NCBI GenBank assembly: GCA_964607765.1
Contig: CAZSNT010000258.1
Span: 1-10,302, forward strand
Reading direction: 5' to 3'
Source: CAZSNT01 sp964607765
GTDB lineage: Bacteria; Verrucomicrobiota; Lentisphaeria; Oligosphaerales; JABHEG01
DNA length: 10,302 bases
Each line of letters begins with the position of its first letter. Within the stretch, counting starts at the first letter, position 1. The notes below the pieces were generated by a model. That model had not been told where the DNA came from and searched no databases. It saw nothing but the letters and a program-made list of their open reading frames with translations. Position numbers and translations under genes: made by a program. Below, one piece after another: positions 6,575 through 10,302 of the stretch.

Positions 6575-8592
6575 TGCGGATCCTCCGAAGAACTGGACAC
6601 GTCTGCTCCCTTGACGAACGCGACGTGCGGCACGCCGTACATGGCGCCCCGGCGGCCGCTGTGCCCGGGGATCTGGACGATGCCCGCCCCGAACCGCTTC
6701 GTGTAGACAGCGTCGCTCTCCTTCCCGGACCAGGAGAGTTGGAGCGCCGTCTTCTGCCAACCTGCCGACAACACGCACTCGCCACGGTTGTGCACGGCAA
6801 GATAGACCGCACCCGGGGCACTGATTCTGAACCGGAAGCCCGGCGCCGGCTGCTTGTAGGAGCCGCGAGGCACGGTTACGCTCGGCAGCCCTTGGAGTTC
6901 ATCGGGGAGTTCCTTCAGCACGTGTTGCTTGGGAGTGCCATGAAGTCGCAGGAGTTCTCCTGCTGCCCGCACCACGATGCCGTTCACGACTGCGGGTGTT
7001 TCCACGTGCGCACGCGGCGTTGCGGCCTTGGTCACAAAGCAACGCTTCGCCCAGTCCGCGTATTCCCGCTTCAGCGCTGTCACACGTTCCGGGAAACGGG
7101 CCGAGAGATCGTTGAGCTCGGTGCGGTCGGCTTCCATGTCGTAGAGCTCCCACGTCCCGCCTCTGAGCGAAACCAGCTTCCACTTGCCGCGTCGGATGCC
7201 CTTGTTCCCCATGTGCTCGAAGAAGAGCGGCCGGTCGGTTGCCAGTTCCTCGCCACGGAACGCGGGTCCCAAACTTCGCCCCTCCATGGGCAGGATGGCG
7301 TGTCCTCTGTGCGTCTCAGGATACTCGGCGTCTGCGAGGTCGACGCAGGTCGCCATCAGATCGATCAGGTGCGCCGGCTCCGTTACCAGCGTGCCGTTCA
7401 GTCCGGCATCGATGCCTTTGGGCCAGTGCGCGATCAGCGGCGTGGAGATTCCACCCTCGTGGATCCACTTCTTGTAGAGACGGAACGGTGCATCCGAGAC
7501 ATTGGCCCAGCACTCACCGTAATAGGCTTCGGAGTCGACGGTACCGCAGACGCCCTTGCCCTTGTTCGCGCCGAGCGGGCCGCCGGCTTCGCAGCCGCCG
7601 TTGTCGTGCAGGAATACGATCAACGTGTTCTCGCAGACCCCCAATCGCCGGAGCTCGCGCACTACTTTGCCCACGTTTTGGTCGACACAGTCAATCATGG
7701 CCGCATAGGTGGCCATGCGCAGGTCCTGCTCGTCTCTCTGTGCGTCGTTCAGCGTGTCCCATGCCGGGACCTTCCTCGGTCGCGGCGAAAGCGGCCAGTT
7801 CGGATCGATGATCCCCAACTCGACCAGACGCTGGTGCCGTTGCCGGCGAACCGTGTCCCAACCGACCTTGTATCTGCCGCGGTACTTGGCGATGTCCTCC
7901 GGCTTGGCTTTGAGGGGATAGTGCGGAGCGTTGTAGGCCAGGTACCAGAAGAACGGCTTGCCTGCCTCCACAGCCTCCCGGACATAGGCCAGCCCCTCGT
8001 CGGTGTAGGCATCCGTCGCATACCAGCCTTCCGGCGGATCGACTTCCGGGCTGTAGAGCACGTCATTGCCGCGAACCACGCGGCGCGGGCGGATGAACGC
8101 GGACGGACGGAAGTAGAAGCCGCCACCGCCCGGACAGCCGTAGAACCGGTCGAATCCCCTCTGCAGCGGCCATCCCGGCCGCTGTTCTCCCACGTGCCAC
8201 TTCCCGGTCTGGATCGTGCGGTATCCGGCAGGTCCCAGCACCTCGGCAATGGTCACGCAGCGCTCGGTCAGCCGGCCGCGGTATCCCGGGTTCGCCGGAC
8301 CCGCATCGCCCGTCATGCCCCCCATCCCGGCCTGGTGCGCGTACAGGCCCGTCAACAGGCTCGCGCGGGTCGGGCAGCATCGAGCCGTGTTGTAGAACTG
8401 CGTGAAACGCACGCCGCGCTCTGCCAGCCGATCCAGGTTCGGTGTCTCGATCTCGCTGCCGAAGCAACCGACGTCGGAAAACCCCATATCATCAGTCAGG
8501 ATGATGATGATGTTGGGCTTGGCGAGAGGCACAGGCGCAGCATGGACGGCAGACATGAGCATGGTTGTCGCGACAAAGGACCTGAGTGTCAC
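6571..8592 (-). CDS. Exported S1-type sulfatase with extra C-terminal domain, 673 aa
   Basis: Formylglycine-dependent arylsulfatase-like enzyme acting outside the cytoplasm. The GTG start at 8592 has GGAGG 5 nt upstream and gives a Sec signal peptide (MTLRSFVATTMLMSAVHA) with probable cleavage after A18. KPNIIIILTDDMGFSD (25-40) supplies metal-binding D34/D35. C72-C-P-T-R76 followed by ASLLTG is the maturation site, with C72 becoming formylglycine. GKWHVG (130-135), NAPHYPLK (221-228) and LHDNGG (328-333, metal-binding D330/N331) complete the active site. The catalytic part resembles the atsA-like arylsulfatases and ends near residue 520. About 140 more residues (530-673), rich in predicted beta strands, form an added domain. 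The frame is open to 8796, but that extension overlaps the small upstream ORF and lacks a signal peptide. The gene lies 16 nt after that ORF and overlaps the next sulfatase by 4 nt. Confidence 0.93.
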   Translation of the reverse strand: MTLRSFVATTMLMSAVHAAPVPLAKPNIIIILTDDMGFSDVGCFGSEIETPNLDRLAERGVRFTQFYNTARCCPTRASLLTGLYAHQAGMGGMTGDAGPANPGYRGRLTERCVTIAEVLGPAGYRTIQTGKWHVGEQRPGWPLQRGFDRFYGCPGGGGFYFRPSAFIRPRRVVRGNDVLYSPEVDPPEGWYATDAYTDEGLAYVREAVEAGKPFFWYLAYNAPHYPLKAKPEDIAKYRGRYKVGWDTVRRQRHQRLVELGIIDPNWPLSPRPRKVPAWDTLNDAQRDEQDLRMATYAAMIDCVDQNVGKVVRELRRLGVCENTLIVFLHDNGGCEAGGPLGANKGKGVCGTVDSEAYYGECWANVSDAPFRLYKKWIHEGGISTPLIAHWPKGIDAGLNGTLVTEPAHLIDLMATCVDLADAEYPETHRGHAILPMEGRSLGPAFRGEELATDRPLFFEHMGNKGIRRGKWKLVSLRGGTWELYDMEADRTELNDLSARFPERVTALKREYADWAKRCFVTKAATPRAHVETPAVVNGIVVRAAGELLRLHGTPKQHVLKELPDELQGLPSVTVPRGSYKQPAPGFRFRISAPGAVYLAVHNRGECVLSAGWQKTALQLSWSGKESDAVYTKRFGAGIVQIPGHSGRRGAMYGVPHVAFVKGADVSSSSEDPQ
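6582..6586 (-). promoter_or_regulatory. Ribosome binding site fixing the start of the second sulfatase
   Basis: GGAGG on the minus strand, 7 nt before the ATG at 6574 and inside the end of the preceding gene. Together with the ATGA overlap it supports coupled translation of the two sulfatases. Confidence 0.8.
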
Positions 8593-8597
8593 AGTGC

Positions 8598-8602
8598 CCT
8601 CC
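8598..8602 (-). promoter_or_regulatory. Ribosome binding site fixing the GTG start of the exported sulfatase
   Basis: GGAGG on the minus strand, 5 nt before GTG 8592, in the 16-nt gap after the small ORF. This site and the signal peptide that follows decide in favour of the GTG over the ATG at 8796. Confidence 0.8.
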
Positions 8603-8608
8603 GTGGCA

Positions 8609-8803
8609 CTACTGGCTGACCGCACGATGACGCCGCGCCAGCTCGACATCCGAGGGCTCGTACACAACGGCATCAGAGGAGGGAACAGACGGTTGTAACG
8701 GGTTCCTATGGTGGAGCCCGCCCTTGCGAGCGGTCTTGGCGAGTTGCAGGCAGAGATTCGTGATCGCATCAATCTCACGGATGATCGGCTCAGCACTCCG
8801 CAT
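8609..8803 (-). CDS. Small unknown protein coupled to the nucleotidyltransferase, 64 aa
   Basis: I do not recognise this protein. It starts at ATG 8803, with GGAGG 8 nt upstream (8812-8816), overlaps the end of the nucleotidyltransferase gene by 14 nt, and ends 16 nt before the exported sulfatase. Residues 5-26 (EPIIREIDAITNLCLQLAKT) could form an amphipathic helix with one Cys. The middle is Pro/Ser-rich, and the end is charged (DVELARRHR). There is no signal peptide or membrane segment. Third-position GC looks moderately high, roughly 70% by eye, consistent with coding. The overlap suggests it is made together with the nucleotidyltransferase and may be its partner. It is too short to be a normal HEPN domain. 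It could also be a spurious ORF in an otherwise non-coding spacer. Confidence 0.55.
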   Translation of the reverse strand: MRSAEPIIREIDAITNLCLQLAKTARKGGLHHRNPLQPSVPSSDAVVYEPSDVELARRHRAVSQ

Positions 8804-9266
8804 CAGTCGCTCCTCCCCTGCGGAGATTCTCGATGTCCGCGGCATCCTGCGTTGAGTTGCGTGCTTCTTTGAGATGGATCAGATCCTCGCGAGAGACAAC
8901 GGAGAGCCGATTCTCACCGAGTTCGAAGCGCAGCGACCGCGCGACCATTTGCTGGTGCTCAGGCCGCTTCGCAACCAGCACATCGGTCACAAGCACCTCT
9001 TCCTGGCCCGGCACAGGCTTGATGAACCGCCAAAGCGTCAACCCGCTGTTCTTGAATGTCCACGGATCACTCGTCTGCAGGTATCCGAGCTCCCGCATCA
9101 CGGTGAGAATCTCTTCTATCTCGCCGGGAAGCACGAGCAAGTCAATGTCTTTAGTGGCGCGCAGGTACCCGTGCATTCCGACCGCCAGCCCGCCGATCAG
9201 TGCGTATTCTATGCCAGCAGTCTCAAACGCGTCAACCAGTCTGTCAAACTCCAGGTACAGGTTCAT
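8790..9266 (-). CDS. Nucleotidyltransferase-fold protein (MNT/AbiEii-like), 158 aa
   Basis: Stand-alone Pol beta-type nucleotidyltransferase. The core signature is LIGGLAVGMHGYLRATKDID (23-42): the GG at 25-26 and the catalytic pair D40/D42 fit the hG[GS]...DxD pattern. A third acidic residue, D95 in VLVTDVLVA, is placed as expected. The ending VSREDLIHLKEARNSTQDAADIENL (124-148) is typical of small nucleotidyltransferases in this group, many of which belong to toxin-antitoxin or abortive-infection pairs and transfer NMP groups to proteins or tRNA. It has no signal peptide, so it is cytoplasmic. The ATG at 9266 has a modest GGGA about 7 nt upstream. The small ORF overlaps its 3' end and may be its partner. 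The active-site residues look intact. Its target is unknown, and its place in a sulfatase operon is unexplained. Confidence 0.85.
   Translation of the reverse strand: MNLYLEFDRLVDAFETAGIEYALIGGLAVGMHGYLRATKDIDLLVLPGEIEEILTVMRELGYLQTSDPWTFKNSGLTLWRFIKPVPGQEEVLVTDVLVAKRPEHQQMVARSLRFELGENRLSVVSREDLIHLKEARNSTQDAADIENLRRGGATDAEC
8812..8816 (-). promoter_or_regulatory. Ribosome binding site of the small ORF
   Basis: GGAGG on the minus strand, 8 nt before ATG 8803, within the last codons of the nucleotidyltransferase gene. It is the main reason to take the small ORF as a real gene with its start here and not at 8845. Confidence 0.6.
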
Positions 9267-9345
9267 CAGAGGATCCCGTTGCGTGCCGTTGCCAACACAC
9301 CAATATCCATGTGTCGAGGCTGGGATGCAACCGCTGAGCCGTCGC

Positions 9346-10098
9346 TCACAACTTCTTCACCTTGATGTTCCGGAAGTGCACGGTGCCCTGCTTGCCCGCG
9401 TGAATCTGCAGGCCGAAGAAGCCCTTCAGATACGTGTCGGTCGTCCAGTGCGCGGCCGGCTTGCCGTTGAGCCAGGTCTTCACGACGTTGCCTTGCGCCT
9501 TGATGGTGAGTCGGTTCCAGTCGTCCTCACGCAGAGCGGCCCGGGCCTCCTTGTGCGCGTCGAGCCACAGCGGGTAATACCAGCCGCCGCAGCTCTGCCC
9601 GTAGATGCCGCCGGACCAGCAGCGCTTCTTGGCAAACCCCTCCATCTCGGCCTGGGGCCCGAACACGATCTGCTTGCCCTTCTCTTCCTTGCACTGGGCT
9701 CGGAACATGACCCCGGAATTGCCGTCCACCTCCCACTTGAGCTCGCAGGTGAACACAAAGTCCGTGTAATCGTCTTTCACGGTGGACAGGTAGGTGCTCG
9801 GAGATTTCCGCACGCATGTCCCTACGATCGCCTCGCCCTTCGCCTCGAACGTGCAGCGTCCGCCCAACGGCGTCCAGCCCTCCAGGTTCTCGCCATTGTA
9901 GAGCGCCACAAAGCCCTCGGTCAGGGCCGGCTCGGGTTCCGTGTTGACCAGCATGTCCGCCGGCTTCGGCGCGTTCTTCTGCTTCTTGTACTGCGGCACC
10001 CACTTCTGCTGGTCTTCCGCGACCTCGCCTGCAGACACAAGCGATGCTGCGGTCAGCAGGGACACCATCACTGCGAGAAAGTCCGTCATGTTACGCAT
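9346..10098 (-). CDS. Exported DUF1080 protein (3-keto-disaccharide hydrolase family), 250 aa
   Basis: Secreted concanavalin-like beta-sandwich protein of the DUF1080 family (PF06439), some members of which hydrolyse 3-keto-glycosides made by oxidoreductases during glycan breakdown. The signal peptide is MRNMTDFLAVMVSLLTAASL plus VSA, with probable cleavage after A23. The family entry motif is EGFVALYNGENLEGWTPLGG (61-80), followed by DFVFTCELKWEVDGNSGVMFR (113-133), QAEMEGF (149-155), DWNRLTIKAQGNVVKTWLNG (193-212), GLQIH (229-233) and the closing strand VHFRNIKVKKL (240-250). A second in-frame ATG at 10089 is possible; 10098 is preferred because it adds an Arg to the n-region. The frame stays open to 10242, but that part lacks family features. 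It is probably the first gene of the operon, 79 nt before the nucleotidyltransferase with no obvious terminator between them. Activity is not provable here. Confidence 0.9.
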   Translation of the reverse strand: MRNMTDFLAVMVSLLTAASLVSAGEVAEDQQKWVPQYKKQKNAPKPADMLVNTEPEPALTEGFVALYNGENLEGWTPLGGRCTFEAKGEAIVGTCVRKSPSTYLSTVKDDYTDFVFTCELKWEVDGNSGVMFRAQCKEEKGKQIVFGPQAEMEGFAKKRCWSGGIYGQSCGGWYYPLWLDAHKEARAALREDDWNRLTIKAQGNVVKTWLNGKPAAHWTTDTYLKGFFGLQIHAGKQGTVHFRNIKVKKL

Positions 10099-10186
10099 CT
10101 GCCTCAGGCTCTCCTGTTCTGCGTTGCGGGTCGCTCTGCCACTTGATGAGAATGGCCGGGCTGCTGCGGTGCGCCTGACCGCACGA

Positions 10187-10215
10187 AAGATACCACCGCC
10201 GCGCAACCCCGGCAA
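10187..10215 (-). promoter_or_regulatory. Candidate sigma70-type promoter for the operon
   Basis: On the minus strand TTGCCG (10215-10210) and TATCTT (10192-10187) are separated by 17 nt; each matches the consensus at 4 of 6 positions. Transcription would start near 10180, giving a leader of about 80 nt before the DUF1080 start. The call rests on consensus alone, and PVC promoters are poorly characterised. Confidence 0.35.
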
Positions 10216-10242
10216 CAGTAACCGCTCAGCCTCGTGTGGCAT

Positions 10243-10254
10243 CCCCCCCCCCCC
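10243..10254. repeat. 12-C homopolymer tract
   Basis: Twelve consecutive C on the plus strand (G on the minus strand) abut the palindrome at 10253-10297, roughly 30 nt upstream of the -35 of the candidate operon promoter. Such tracts slip easily in replication and sequencing, so the exact length is uncertain. Confidence 0.85.
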
Positions 10255-10297
10255 GTAGCCCGGCTCTCCTGAGCCGGGTGTCCCGCCGTGCCTACGG
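10253..10297. repeat. Nested palindromic repeat (REP-like)
   Basis: The inner hairpin has a perfect 8-bp stem, CCCGGCTC (10259-10266) with GAGCCGGG (10271-10278), around a TCCT loop. Outer 6-bp arms CCGTAG (10253-10258) and CTACGG (10292-10297) enclose it. No T-run follows on either strand, so an intrinsic terminator is less likely than a dispersed intergenic palindrome. If it did act on transcription, it would end a minus-strand gene beyond the right edge. Confidence 0.65.
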
Positions 10298-10302
10298 ATA
10301 GA

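Noticed and set aside
6574..8619. Plus-strand open frame of 681 codons opposite the exported sulfatase
   Set aside because: It is rich in Arg, His and Leu with no domain, typical of the antisense shadow of a GC-rich gene. The minus strand encodes a full sulfatase active site.
8593..8796. N-terminal extension of the exported sulfatase to the ATG at 8796
   Set aside because: It overlaps nearly all of the small ORF and would bury the signal peptide, whereas GTG 8592 has a strong ribosome site and gives a normal signal peptide.
8609..8803. HEPN-type Rx4H motif (RKGGLH) in the 64-aa ORF
   Set aside because: The protein is about half the usual HEPN length, the motif lies in a Gly-containing non-helical stretch, and the match is loose enough to arise by chance.
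8833..10146. Plus-strand open frame of 437 codons opposite the nucleotidyltransferase and DUF1080 genes
   Set aside because: It spans two unrelated minus-strand genes with clear family motifs and shows no domain itself.
1..10302. CRISPR array, tRNA, rRNA or prophage genes
   Set aside because: No regularly spaced repeats, cloverleaf-like segments or phage structural or integrase genes were seen on either strand.

Overview
The window looks like part of the chromosome of a PVC-group bacterium (Planctomycetota, Kiritimatiellota, Lentisphaerota or Verrucomicrobiota). No rRNA or other taxonomic marker is present. The inference rests on GC-rich sequence and on a gene set typical of those phyla: clustered S1 sulfatases, a DUF1080 protein and a large exported PQQ-type beta-propeller with a methyltransferase-like head. 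All genes I accept lie on the minus strand.

Layout from left to right. Positions 21-1722 hold an IS element of about 1.63 kb (58-1685) with a 425-aa DDE transposase. It appears to have inserted at a TA between two tandem copies of a 37-bp repeat. Positions 1688-1783 hold a repeat cluster with a large imperfect inverted repeat. Positions 1874-10098, read right to left, hold a probable operon: exported DUF1080 protein (10098-9346), 79-nt gap, nucleotidyltransferase (9266-8790), small unknown ORF overlapping it by 14 nt (8803-8609), 16-nt gap, exported sulfatase with GTG start (8592-6571), cytoplasmic sulfatase overlapping it by 4 nt as ATGA (6574-5147), about 60-nt gap, and the exported beta-propeller (5086 or 5056 to 1874). 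A plausible sigma70-type promoter sits at 10187-10215. The right edge carries a 12-C tract and a nested palindrome.

As a working model, the cell breaks down a sulfated glycan. One sulfatase and the DUF1080 glycan hydrolase act outside the cytoplasm, the second sulfatase desulfates imported fragments inside, and the propeller has an unknown envelope role. The nucleotidyltransferase and small-ORF pair does not fit a catabolic operon and is the most puzzling part. Several genes start further downstream than the longest open frame suggests. The shorter starts are chosen because they have strong Shine-Dalgarno sequences, signal peptides or tight coupling to the gene before.

I did not find a clearly new system. 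The most interesting items are the nucleotidyltransferase/small-ORF pair, the exported methyltransferase-like domain with an altered SAM motif, the non-triplet tandem repeats at the 5' end of the propeller gene, and the IS sitting within a tandem repeat.
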